A stretch of 64,000 bases of DNA. Source: Chlorella sorokiniana. Its lineage: Eukaryota > Chlorophyta > Trebouxiophyceae > Chlorellales > Chlorellaceae. Position 1 is the first letter of the stretch. Each line of letters opens with the position of its first letter. Made by a program: the position numbers and the translations under genes. The DNA lies in contig CP084620.1 of NCBI GenBank assembly GCA_025917655.1, forward strand, positions 1,798,001 through 1,862,000, written 5' to 3'. Shown here piece after piece: positions 10,856-22,000 of the stretch. The notes under the pieces were generated by a model that was not told the origin of the DNA, made no database searches, and saw nothing but the letters and a program-made list of their open reading frames with translations.

Positions 10856-12819
10856 CTACAAGTCAATCGCAGTGTCAGTTTGACGACCCTTGGCCGGGCT
10901 CGTGGGCGCGCTGAGTACCTTCCGGCCTGCGCCGTGGCTGCCGCATCGCACCGATGCCTCCTCCAGCACGGCCCCAACGGTGGCGAAGTTGAGCTCCTCC
11001 AGGCTCTGCATGCGGGTGAGGATGTCCAGCGCCGTGGCCCCCGCCTGCGTCAGGGAGGATGCGCGGCTGGCCAGCTCCTCGTCAGTCCAGCTGGCGGCCG
11101 CCTCCGCGGCCTGCTGCAGCGCCGCCTGGCACTTGGCCGCCTTCACCGCCACCAGCCGGTTGCGCGCCTGCAGAGAACGGGGGTCGGACTTGTGTGTGAT
11201 GGTAAATGTCGGTGAAGCCGGCACCAGGCTCATGCCGGCATCTGGGGTGGGGCACAGGGGCCGCCCATCTGCAAGCAGGCTCACCAGGATGCCGGTGATG
11301 GGCAGCGCTGTGTGCCGCAGGCCGGCTGGGGGATGGGGTTGAAGCTGCGCTTCAGCCAGGCTATCGTGCCCCTAACTGTCCTCTTTTGCTGCTCGTACGG
11401 CCGCAGAGGGTCGGTGAAGTCGCGGCTGCGCACCTTGCCTGGACGGAGTGACAAAGCGAGGCTGCTGTTCAGCGCCATGCCCTGCAGAAAGCGCGGGGCA
11501 TGCCCTGCCTGCGCACCTTCAAGGATGCCTTCAGGCTCCAGCTCGCCTGTTGCGCACACAATCTCCTGGTTGGGGTACCTGCAAGCAGTCGTCGGGTCGC
11601 ATCGCTGAGCAGGCTGCCTCGTGCCTTGGGCTGCATGCCAGGCACCCCAGCAAGCCCCCACTCACAGGCGGTGCCCCAGGAACATTCCCAGCTGCGCCAG
11701 GGTGAAGTTGCGGAAGTGGGCTCCGACTGCAGCAGGGCCATGCCGAGCGCTGGGCTGGGTGCGGCGGGAGCGGGCGCGTGAACCAGTGCAAGGCCTCCTG
11801 CAACCAGGGCAGCAGCCGCGCCTGCGGGCGCCGTCTGCGTGGCAATGGCTGCCAGCTCGTCCACGCTCCAGCTGTACAGCAGGCAGTCGGTGTCGGCCCT
11901 TGCCCAGAAGGTGTGCCCCTCGTTCTTGACCAGGCCGTTGAATACGCCAAAGGCCGACAGGAGCCCTGCACAGCAGGAAGGCAGGCCCCGCCCTTCGCAT
12001 GGCAAAGGCAGGGCAGCCGGCCGCAAGTGGCGCACGCGCGCGCGCCCCAAGCGCCGCCCCACCCCCAAGACCCAGACCCACTCCTTGGCAAGGCGTCACA
12101 GCAGGCGCAGCGTGCGCTCACCCATGTCGAAGCACGTGCCGCTCCACAGCGTCTTGGGCTCCGGCTGGCGGCCGCGGTACACCGACATCACGCTCACCCG
12201 CCCCTCCACCACCACGTAAAAGTGCAGGCGCGCCTCGGCGCCGCGTGCAAACACCTCCCCCGCGTGCACCCGCACCCACCGCCCGTGCTTGAGCGCCTGC
12301 TTCATCTCCAGGCGGCCCATGCCGCCGCGGCGCAGGAAGAGCCGCCACAGCTGCTCCTCGTCGTCGCTTGCAAACTTGATGGGCCGCTCGTCCCACACCA
12401 GCTGCAGGAAGGCGTTGAGGTGGAAGGCCAGGCCCACGCAGGACCTGCAGGCGGGGGGCGCACCGCCCCAGGGGTGGGCCGTCGCCTTGCTTGCCGTGTT
12501 GGCGAGGGTGGGGCTCTCTTGGTGACGTACCAAGTGAGGGTGTCTAGCGCCACGCTGCCTGTGCTGGCCACGGAGGGCCATTTGGGTATGCCCAGCGAGG
12601 CAGCTGCAACCAACAACCGAGCTCATGTCTTAGGCTGTGATAAAAAGTGAATCGTGTCGCAGGCATGCAGGCAAGGGCAAATCAGCGCACCTGCCAGCAC
12701 GAAGATGTAAGCAGACAGAGGAACAGGCGGATGAGCAGCACATCCGTCACAAGCGCCACACACACAAACCAGAGGCTGGAGAGCTGATTGAGTGGACCAT
12801 TTGGCTGCAGGATGTTCAT
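10856..12819 (-). CDS. Popeye-domain-like membrane protein, copy C
   Basis: Eight exons: 12691-12819, 12531-12603, 12122-12444, 11822-11965, 11666-11726, 11517-11578, 11285-11438 and 10856-11167, about 419 residues. It starts MNILQPNGPLNQLSSLWF, collinear with copy A. Then come the hydrophobic segment VALVTDVLLIRLFL, the second at GSVALDTLTW, and the ligand fold (EEQLWRLFLRRGGMGRLEM, FYVVVEGRVSVMSVYRG, SGTCFDMG, DTDCLLYSWSVDELA, FRNFTLAQLGMFLGHRL). The shared tail block follows (KVRSRDFTDPLRPYEQQKRT). The intron after exon 4 has a GC donor (GCAG|GCGCGG). Two single-base losses are implied: one near 12722 at the end of the first membrane segment, and one near 11326 at the position shared with copy B. 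It is the most diverged copy in the ligand fold (SGTC for SGNC, WSVDEL for WTIDEL) and has the shortest tail. Confidence 0.7.
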
Positions 12820-13298
12820 TTTGATGAATTGTGCGGCACACTAGCTAGTCCCAAGCCGTTGGCGCCAGCGGCAGCTTCCCCTCTGAACAATGGGACACCT
12901 AGCTAGCCTCCGTCTTCACAATCCGCTTGCACGCTTGTGAACGAATCGTTTGTGCAAGTATGGCAGGAGTTTGCCGCTCCCCTTCAGCCGAGTCCAGTTT
13001 GCGGCACCGGGGCCAACTGGAACTCTGCTTTAGGATACTATTGCAGCAAAAGCTCCAATCCCTTCCCGATTAGCCCGAGAAGTAGAAGAAGCATGTCGAA
13101 TTGGCGTGACTTGAGGATGATGCGCGACAGGCTGGCAGGCCAGAGCGCCGACACCCTGCCGACCCCTCCCTGTGCGTTGCTTCCTACCCGGGGTCCATCG
13201 CAGTTGGGACCGCGGCATGGGTCCTGCCATTTCCCAACTGGTGTGTATAACATTGCTGGCTATGTGGTTGACATAAAATGTTGAGGAGTCGGTGCGAT
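12820..13298. other. Upstream region of Popeye-like copy C
   Basis: This gap lies between the start of copy C and the end of IBA57, both on the minus strand. A minus-strand ORF at 13038-13253 has a Leu-rich end but no match to the first exons of copies A or B, so I do not call it. Confidence 0.4.
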
Positions 13299-14875
13299 TC
13301 AGGGCTCCTCGCCACCGGCAGCAGCGCTTTCCTCACGGCCCCACGACTCGGGCCACCAGGCGGGCCGCCATGGCCATAGATGCATGCTGGATGCGCCGTC
13401 ACCCACCAAAAGTGGCTGGCCAGCTGCAACAGCAGCTTCTGCTTGCGCTAGGCGCAACACCGCCAGACCCAGAGTGCCGTCTACTACCCGCAGCACGCCC
13501 ACAGCTTTCCGCCGACCGGGCGCCTGCTCCAGATGCGCTGCCGCACCTGGCTGCACCCCCTCTGCAGCATGGCTGCCGCTTGCTGCTGCCGCATCAGCCG
13601 CCGCCGCTGCTGGTGCAGGCAGCGTCCAGCCACCGATCTGCCCGGGGTGCATGTTGGGTGGCTGGGGCGGGCGCTGCCGCTGCACGGTGTCACGACAAAG
13701 GGCATGAGGCGCTTGCGCACCACCCCTTGAAGTGGGTGCGCGCCATGAGCTCCTGGCCCACGTAGCAGCCCTTGGCGAAGCTGATGCCGTGCAGCCCGTC
13801 AATGTTGAACTCCAGAGGAACCACCTCGCCTGGAGGGGAGGGAGCGGTGGGGGGGGCAGGGCTTGTTGCATGGTGAGCTCGACAGCACGGCAGCACCATG
13901 CATGCGGCATCAGCATCAGCATCAGCCCCGCCTGAGGCGGAAGGCTGGCGCCCCACACGCGCGCGGCACACTCCCATCAGCAGCCTGCCTCACCCGTGGG
14001 TATCTCGTCGTCGCCCTCGGCCACCCCATGCAGCAGCCGCCAGCGCCGGTGGTCCTGCCAGCTAGCCAGGGCTGCGCCGCCGCCGCCATCAGCGCTTGCA
14101 GCAGCGGCCGGCAGCACCGCCCGCAGGCCCAGGTGCGGCAGGCGGGGGTCTGGCGCCCAGCCAGGCGGCGGTGCGGCGGCGGCGGCGTGCAGGGCATCCG
14201 CTGTGCCGCCGTACTGCGCCCACACTCTGTACTGCTGCGACGCGTCCTCAATGTCCACCTTCTGACGCAGGCGGTAGCGCCGCAGCAGGCGCAGCAAGTC
14301 GGCTGCGCCCCGCCGGTCGACGTCGGCAAGCACCGTGGGCACCGCGTCTTGGGGGAGCACAGGCAGGGGAGCAAACCGATCAGATGCCGAGGGGACTGCA
14401 GCCCACGCCTGGCCCACGCCCCTCGACGGAAAGCAACGCCACCGCTGTTGAGCGTCCCTCCCAGCCCTGCCCTGCCTTGATGGTGGCCTTTTTCTGGATA
14501 AAGCCCATCCGGCGCCCTGTGCCCAGCTGCCGTGCCCCTGCCTGGGCCCCTGCTGCGCTCACCCGCAGTGCGGTGAAGGATCATGTCATGCTGATGCCGG
14601 CCCTGGGCGGAGAGAATGCAGGCATACAGGGGAGGTGCCCCCGGCTGCTCCAGCCCCAGCACATCGTTAGTCAAGATTCCCTGCAGAACAAAACATCAGT
14701 TGAGCCAAGGTGGGGAGCAAGGCAGCTGCAGCGCAGTCGAGCAACCTGCGGCGGCGGCGGCCACTGCTCTGACCTGCAGAAAGTGCACCAGGCCGGCCCC
14801 CGATAGGGCAATGACGCTCCGTACTTCCTCTAAACAAGAGGTACGCACAGGCCCCGAAATCAAGCCTGACACCAT
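13299..14875 (-). CDS. IBA57: IBA57 iron-sulfur assembly factor (folate-binding GcvT-like)
   Basis: IBA57/YgfZ-type protein needed in mitochondria to mature [4Fe-4S] proteins together with ISCA1 and ISCA2. Exons: 14774-14875, 14563-14680, 13994-14347 and 13299-13829. The start [20 protein letters not shown] leads into [13 protein letters not shown] and [14 protein letters not shown], the N-terminal barrel. [20 protein letters not shown] follows. The diagnostic [17 protein letters not shown] loop, with the family cysteine, lies in the last exon. The C-terminus [20 protein letters not shown] also fits. One base is missing in the G4 run at 13724-13727, after which [10 protein letters not shown] continues. 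A second one-base shift lies between about 13690 and 13560. No clear targeting peptide is visible in the short first exon. Confidence 0.88.
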
Positions 14876-15207
14876 AGAGCGCAGTGGCCGCTTTCAACAG
14901 GCACGTTACACGGATTCGTTTTCACGATTATTTAATCGTTCGAAAGTTTACAGCATTGCTGTGGCACCAATTCGACCTCGAAAGGAGCAGGAGGGAAGGT
15001 ACGCAAGTGTACTGCGTGCAGGAATAGGGTTCCTGAGGCATGCCACGCCTGCAATACTTCGTGTCAGTCTAGCGAAGGACTCGGTGCTGCAACTTGTTTT
15101 TTCGACGCAGAAACATAAGCGTGATTCCAAGGATTCGCATAGGAAACCGCTGTAAGGATGTCTTGGAAAGCGATATAACCCGTAATAGCAGCGGCCTGCA
15201 TGCCGTT
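14876..15207. promoter_or_regulatory. Bidirectional promoter region IBA57 / DNA polymerase X
   Basis: 332 bp separates the two divergent start codons, so both promoters and both 5' leaders must share it. It is more AT-rich than its flanks around 14915-14955. I did not find a convincing TATA box. Confidence 0.5.
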
Positions 15208-18200
15208 ATGGCGCCCAAGCGCAAGGCGCCAGGCGGCTCGTCGGCCCAGACGTGCCCCGCCTCCCCTGCCAAGCCCGAGCCTGAGCTGTTCTCAGACTGC
15301 CGTATGCTGTTCTGGGCCACGCATCTTACCTCAGTGATGCAGCAGCGCGTCAAGCAGCTAGGAGGGAATGTGCACGCTGCGCTGGCGCCGAACACGACGC
15401 ACATCATCTGCGCGCCCGACATCACGCCTCTTCAAGCTGCTGCAAAGTTGGCGAGCTGGAAAGGGTGCGCAGTACAGTGCAACTGGTGCTGCTGGGCAGG
15501 CCAAGCTCAAAATTTCGCCCAGATCTCGACATACTGGTCTCGCAGGCCCTGGCGGGAGGTCCACACCGGCAGCGGAGAAACAGTGCAGCTGCCTGTTGGC
15601 GTTGCCTTTGTGCGGCTCGACTGGGTGGCCCGCAGCATTGCCATGCAGGCGCGCCAGCCTGTGGACGACTACGTTCCTCAAGGCTTGGCGGCAGTACCGC
15701 TGCCCCAGCCCAAGCCAACGGATGCTACAGCTGCGCAGGAGCAGCCAGGAGATCAGCAGGCCCCGCCCAAGCAGACGAGCAGGCAGAGCACTGCACCCAG
15801 CTCCCAGCAGCCCCGAGAGCAACGTACCAGCGGGCCAGCAGCCACAGCTCCGCAGGCCAGCAGCAGTACAAGCACTCAGCCGCTGAGCGCCGAGGAGCTC
15901 GCTGCCGCCCGGCAGGATGTGCAGCAGGGGCCGTTGCCGCCCTGCACGGTGGCACGCCAGCGCAGCGAGTTTGTGGCGGTGCAGGGAGTCAGGCCTCGCT
16001 TCACAGGAGGCGACACAGGCATCCCGTGGGGCACGGCCGGGGTGTGGGATGAGCCGTATGATGACGAGGCTGCACGGTGGGCTTTGCTGCTGCCTCTGCC
16101 GCCGCTCAAGCCGAGGCGCGGTGGCCCCTGTGCACCGCACTGGTCGACGGCCTACGCTGAGCCTGCGTTGCTCTGCGTTTTGCTAGAAGTAGCACGGACC
16201 TGGCTTTGTTTGTGCCTGCAGGGAGACGATAGACCGCCTGCGCTCTTTCTGGTACCAAAGCCAGGACCAGGAGCGGGAGCAGCCAGACGTGCCTGCAGAT
16301 TCACAGGTGCCTTTTGCTTCTGTGGTAACGGCAGCAGCTCTGCCGCTGCACACCACAACACGCACTGGGGTGTCCCTCGCTCCTTGGCAATCAGAAGCGC
16401 ACCTGCCTGTCCCCGCTGTCCTCCGCTCACGCTCAGGTGCCTCAGCCGCCGACGGCCGCCTTGGCGAGCCAGGTGAACACGGTGTGCAGCCACGCGTGCT
16501 GCGCAGCGCGGCCCTTCTGTGTGGTGGAGGCTCTGCGGGAGGTGAAGAAGGCGTATGTGGAGGGGCGGGACAAGGACCCTTTCAAGATGAAGGCAAGGCC
16601 TGCTGGTGCACCCATTCTGGGCTGCGCAATTCGGGCAGGGTGGGCCGGCCAGCTTGCCTCGCCCTCCCTCAGCTTTGCCTGCCCGCCATAGTGCGCAGGC
16701 CATTGACCGCGGCGTGCACCAGCTGTCCAGCTTGGGCAAAGCGCTGGACACAGACGAGGTGGGCGGGCGCTCGGCACAGGGGAGTCGAACCCGCTTCGAG
16801 TCCCTCGCCACCTGTATGGCCACCTCCATCCCCTCCACCCCCTCCACCACCCCCCACCCCCACCCCCCACCCAGGACGTGGACCTGGTGCCCGACCTGGG
16901 CCCCAAGACGGCGGCCAAGGTGAAGGAGATCCTGGCTCGCGGCTCCTCCTCACGCCTGGAGGCCGCCCGCGGCGACGAGCAGCTGCAGGTGGCGCCTGCA
17001 GGGCGAGGCATGCTGGCCTGTCCCACCGCGGGAGCCCTGCCCCTCAACCTCTGCCCTTGCGCAGCTTGCTCCTTCTACGAGCACCCCACCGCGGCAACTT
17101 CCCGCATCCCCCTGCAGGCCCTCAACCAGTTCATGGAGGTTTGGGGGAGTGGGCTCCGCCACCGCCCAGCGCTGGTACGCCCTGGGCTGCCGCAGCCTGG
17201 AAGACGTGCGGGCGCGGGCGCAGGAGCTGCGCCTCAGCGAGTTCCAGGAAGTGGGCACTGCTGCGGGCAGGGCCTGCTCACTGCGCTGGGCGGCAACTGA
17301 GCGGCTTGTCCTGCTCCCTGGCTTGTGGCACACCGCTGAATTGCAGTGCCTGACCATCTGCCTGCAAAATCTGCTCTGCCCGCGCGCCCCCCCCGCCCTC
17401 CCTCCCCCCAATTCACCCCCCGTGGCAGGCGTCCCTGCGCCACTTCAACGACCTGCTGGTCAAGATACCGCGGGACGAGGTCGCGCGCGCGGAGGCCGTC
17501 GTGCGGGAGGCCTTCTTTGAGCTGGCCGGTGGGTGCAGCCCCAACCCCTCCCTTTCGATGCCAGCAGTTACATGCCTGTGTGCATACACCTGCAGGGCAT
17601 TTCTCGACGCGAGGGCCTGAGAGCTGCTAGATCTTGTTGACTTGCTGCTGCCCCCAACCATTTCATCTGCCGCAGAGGGCTGGAGCGCGCGGACTGATGT
17701 GGAGCTGTCTTACTGCTGTGTGACGGGCAGCTACAAGCGCGGCAAGCCGCTGTGCAGCGACATCGACATCCTGGCCTGCCTGCCGCCCTCCCTGGCGCGG
17801 GCAGACTTGCACACCTTTCTGAGGGAGGTGAATGTGGAAGGGGGACAGGCGCCCTTTCGCGCCAGGGTGCCAGGCTGCTGCATGATCCCTCGGGCTGCGT
17901 GCCAGCAAGGAAGGCATGCAGCGGACTGCCCCGGCGCTCCACCGCCAGCTGCTATGCTTATGCTCTTCCGCCTGCTACAAACCATGGCGCTCCTCAAAAC
18001 CCTCCTTTTCTCCGGCCCCCAACCACGCCCCTTTCCCCATCACCCCCGCAGCTGCTGTGCGCCCTGCTGGACCGCGGCTTTCTGCTGGACGAGCTGAGCC
18101 CGCGCAGCGCGGGATGCAGGCGGACCCCGCTTCCCCCACGCCACCTTCATGGGGCTGTGCCGCCCGCCGGGCGCCCCGTCGTCCGCCGCATCGACTTCAA

Positions 18201-18890
18201 GCTGTACCACGCCGCTGCCGCCCCCTTTGCCCTCTCCTACTTCGCCAGCAGCCAGGTGTGCGTGTGCGGGAGGGGGGGAGGGGGTGTGGAGGCTGTTTCT
18301 AGGAGGGCAGGGCGCGCAAGGCACTCGTGCTGCCTGGGCTCTGCCGCTGCCTCCACCCCCTGTGGCGTGGTGCTGAGAGGTTCCAGGCCCACAGCTGAGC
18401 CCCATCGTAGCGTGACCCGCCCCCTTTGCTCTGCCCCCACCCTGCCGTGGCAGTCCTTCTGCCGTGCGCTGCGCTACTACGCAAACTACGCGGTCCCTGA
18501 GCAGGCGCGGCGGTGGAACCCCTCCGCTTCAGGCTTCAAGATGTCTGACCGTGACATGCAGCCCATGTTCAAGGCCTACCAACCGGGTGGGTGGGGCCTG
18601 AACACAGTGTGGCACGCACTCCGAACAGTGTTTCCACCCCCCAGCAAAAAACCTACAGCACGGACCCGCGTGCTGCATGCAGGCCAGCGGCGGCGCAAGC
18701 GCCGGCGGCACGCGGGCAGCGGCCGCAGCAGCAGCAGCGAGAGCGAGGGGGAGCAGGGGGCGGGGGCGCTGGGGTGCCGCCAGAGGTGCTGGGACCACCT
18801 GTGCCGTGCAGCGACGAGACGTCATACTTCCGGGAGCTGGGGCTGGCCTATGTGCCCCCACACATGCGCTTCTTTTACGACTTCCACTGA
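15208..18890 (+). CDS. POLL: Family X DNA polymerase, lambda-like, with BRCT domain
   Basis: Repair polymerase for gap filling in base excision repair and non-homologous end joining. It begins MAPKRKAPGG, a likely nuclear signal. A BRCT domain follows (VMQQRVKQLGGNVHAALAPN, HIICAPDITPLQAA, FVRLDWVARSIAMQARQPVD), then a long Pro/Gln/Ser linker. Helix-hairpin-helix motifs are VPDLGPKTAAKVKEIL (about 16890-16938) and GSATAQRWYALGCRSLEDV. The palm has CCVTGSYKRGKPLCSDIDIL (about 17717-17773) with the metal-binding DID pair. VRRIDFKLYH supplies the third Asp region. FCRALRYYANYAV and GLAYVPPHMRFFYDFH close the protein, matching the pol lambda C-terminus. One-base frame changes occur near 17140 and 18170. 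The 3' end converges with CWC27, 207 bp away. The BRCT domain and pol X order favour lambda over beta. Confidence 0.87.
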
Positions 18891-19097
18891 TTGATGTGAA
18901 GAGGCTGGGGGCTGTAGCGGGTGGCGCAGCAGCCCCTCCCCTGCACACAGCCAGCTCTGAAGGGAGCGCGACGACGCTCACACGCGGCAGCGCTGCACCC
19001 CGGCTGCCTTCCAGCCTTGGCTTCATCTCATTTCCATGGCTCCCGAAGAGTGGGCACTGGTGGCGGGCGCAGCTTACAGGGGCAGGTGCAACTTGAG

Positions 19098-22000
19098 TCA
19101 GCCCTGCGCGCGCCCCGCCCACTCCGTCTGCCGCTTCTTGGCCTTGGCCTGCTCGCGGTTGAACTTTGCTTTGCCCGCCTCCAGCAGCGGGTCGTGCACC
19201 ACGTAGTCGTCCACGTTGTCGCTGAGGAGGATGGAAAGGGGGGGATGTTAGTTGTAAATCAGCATTGGTGCAGGCCAGCCGAGCTTGCAAGCTGCTGCAT
19301 GCACGGGAGCTTGGCACAGATCGGAAGCTGGGCCCCAGCTCAGCAGGCCGTTGGAGCAGGAGCAGCAGGCCGGCAGCGCAGCCCAACCCAGCCCAGCGCC
19401 CACCTCCGCGACATGGCATCCTTCCGGTCCTTGGCAAACACCAGCCTACACACAAAAGGAGGGTGGAGCGGCGTCACAGGCCGCTGCCCAAGCCGACGAT
19501 GTACCTGATTGCCATGCCCTGGCGGCCTGGGCCCAAGTCCCTGAAAGCCCCCAATCCCCCTCCGCTCTCACTTGTGCCTACGCAGCGCGGACAGGTCGAG
19601 GTCGTCATCCTCCTCCTCCGCCTCCTCGTTCAGGTAGTCGTCGATGCGCCAGGCCGCTGCAGCGGGGGGGGCAGGGGCGGGTTGGGAGGTGTTATGCGAG
19701 CAGGGGCTGCACCCAGCCATGCTTTCTGTGTCATTGTCTGTACTTTTCATTGCGGTTGGGTGGGATAGCATATGTGTGTGTGTGTGGTGTGTGTGTACGC
19801 AGGGGGAACAGGGGCACTCAAGCGGCAAGCAAGCCAGCACACAGGGCAGGTGTGCAGCCAGAGGGGCGAAAGCCGCATCAAAGGCCAAGCATGCATACAG
19901 CACGAGGTGCACGGGCGCTCGGGGCCCCAGGTGCCCACCTGGCATGTATGCGCGGTGGTCGATGTCGCCCCGCACCTTGCCGTCGTAGCCTGCAGGGGGC
20001 GGCAGGGGGCGGGCGCCTGAGGCAATCGCCACGTGTGCCAGTAACAACTGTCGGCAGCGGGCAGGCGCATGAGGCAATCCGCGTGTGTGCCAGATCCAGC
20101 TGTCGGCAGGGGCCTCAGGAGCTTGCGCAGCTGCAACCAGGCCGGGATCCACTCGCTCTGCATCAGAAAGTGTGTGAGGGGCTCACCCTCATCCCCTTGC
20201 TGCCCCGCTGCTGGCTGCTTCTCCTGCTGCTGCTGCTGTTGTGGCTCCTCTGCTGGGGCTGCCTCTGGCGCCGAGGTCTTGAGCCCCTGCTGGAACTGCG
20301 CCAGCCGCTGCAGGGTCTCCTTCTCGCGCCGGCCGCCCAGCCGCTTGCGCTGCTTGTACTCCTGCCGTGGGCAAGCAGAATACAGCCGAGAGAGCACGAC
20401 TTCAAGCCACAGACTGGCGCGGACAACAATATTTTGCCAGGGTGGCAGCGATGCAAAGGACGTTGGGCCAAAATGGCAGCATGCGTTTCAGGCGGTTGGC
20501 GCCCACCCACCTGCCGCCGCCGCTCCCAATCTGTGAGCAGCTCAGAGTCAGCCACCCTGATCTGCTTGCTGGGCGCCACCACGGCCGCCGACGACTTGCG
20601 GCCACGTCCCATGTCGGCCAGGCGGGACCGCTTGCCACGAGCTGCAGCGCAACCAGAAGTCAACTAAGAACACACAAGCATTTTGGCGTGGCGGCAACAA
20701 GTCAGAGCGGGACGAGCCTGCCGCTGTGCGCCGCCCGCTCCGCCGGCCACCGCCCACCTTCATCCTGCTCGCCCCCGTCGCTGCCGCCTTCCTCCTCAGA
20801 TTCCCCATAGTCCAGCTCAGGCTCCTGCCCCCGCCCCTGCTCCTGCGCTGCTGCATCCGCGCCTGGCTGCCGCTCCTCGATGCCCATCGCCTTGCGCTTG
20901 GCCTGCATGCGCTTCAACATGTGGCTGCCAAAGTCGCCGTCGTCGCCGCCTGCCTCATCCCCGCCGTCCGTCTCCTGCTGCGCAGCCTTGGCCGCCCGCA
21001 TCGCCTCCCGCACCCTGCAGGCGTCCCAGCCAGCAGCAAGTTCACCTTTGCTTCCTTGATCCTTTACGGGCGCCAGTGGATCTCTCAAAAGCAGGTGCTT
21101 GGCGAGGGTCCACACACAAGCCCATGCCCACACACACACTGGCCCAGCGCTCACGCCACCTCCCCACCTCTCCAGGTCCACGTCCACAGCGGGCTCCTTG
21201 GCCAGCCGCTCATCCTCCAGCAGGTCGTGGGCAGACTTGATCTTCAGCTTGGCCGCCGCCTCCGCCGCCTCCGCGTCCTCCTCCTCCGCCTCCTCGCCTG
21301 CATACAGAGCGCGCAGCGGCACCACACATGGCGACCGTGCCGCGACCGCAGGAGACTGCTGCGCGCATCTGCTGGGCAGCTGGGCGGGCCCAGGCCACGC
21401 AGTGCAGAAGCTTCACTGCCACACACCAAAGGACATGAGCGCAAAGTTCTTGGCCTGCTTGCGGGTCTGCTTCTTCGCGTCCGCGGCTGCCGCCTCCTTG
21501 GCTGCCTTCTCCGCTGCCTCTTTTGCATCCCTGCGCCGCCAGGGGCAAACGTAAGCATGCGCGTGGGTGTCAGTCCGACAACGCACACTGGAGACCTTTT
21601 CTGATTGATATCCATTGCCCTCGCTGGCTAAACAGATATCCAGCAAGCCTCGCTTGCTGGCGCACGCGCCTGTCCACGCGGGGACGCAGATCGTCAAATG
21701 GATTCCACAGCACGTCAGCCCTCGTCAGCACTGGCGGGTGCGCGGGCGATCGCCGTCATCGGCCTCCAGCTCGTTGAAGCGGGAGAGGTTGTAGATGGTG
21801 TCGCCTGCGGGTGGGTAGGCGGCAGCTGTGGGGCTGGGAAGAGGCCGCAATTTCCACCCAGTCCTGCCAGCGAGCTCGCGCAAGGCTTGAACAGAAACAG
21901 TGCGGGCACGCCCGGCCGTGCCCCTGCGCGCCGCCGCACCCGTGATCTTGCCAAAGATGGTGTATTGGCGGTTGCAGTGGTCGGCGCGATCCAGCGTGAC

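Noticed and set aside
5713-12819. Popeye-like genes considered as ion channels with a C-terminal cyclic-nucleotide-binding domain
   Set aside because: There are too few membrane segments, no pore motif or voltage sensor, and the order of motifs fits Popeye better.
13038-13253. Minus-strand ORF upstream of Popeye-like copy C, considered as a missing first exon
   Set aside because: Copies A and C start collinearly without it, and no matching sequence lies upstream of A or B.
19773-19796. TG tract considered as a regulatory or Z-DNA element
   Set aside because: It is a short imperfect intronic microsatellite with nothing else supporting a function.
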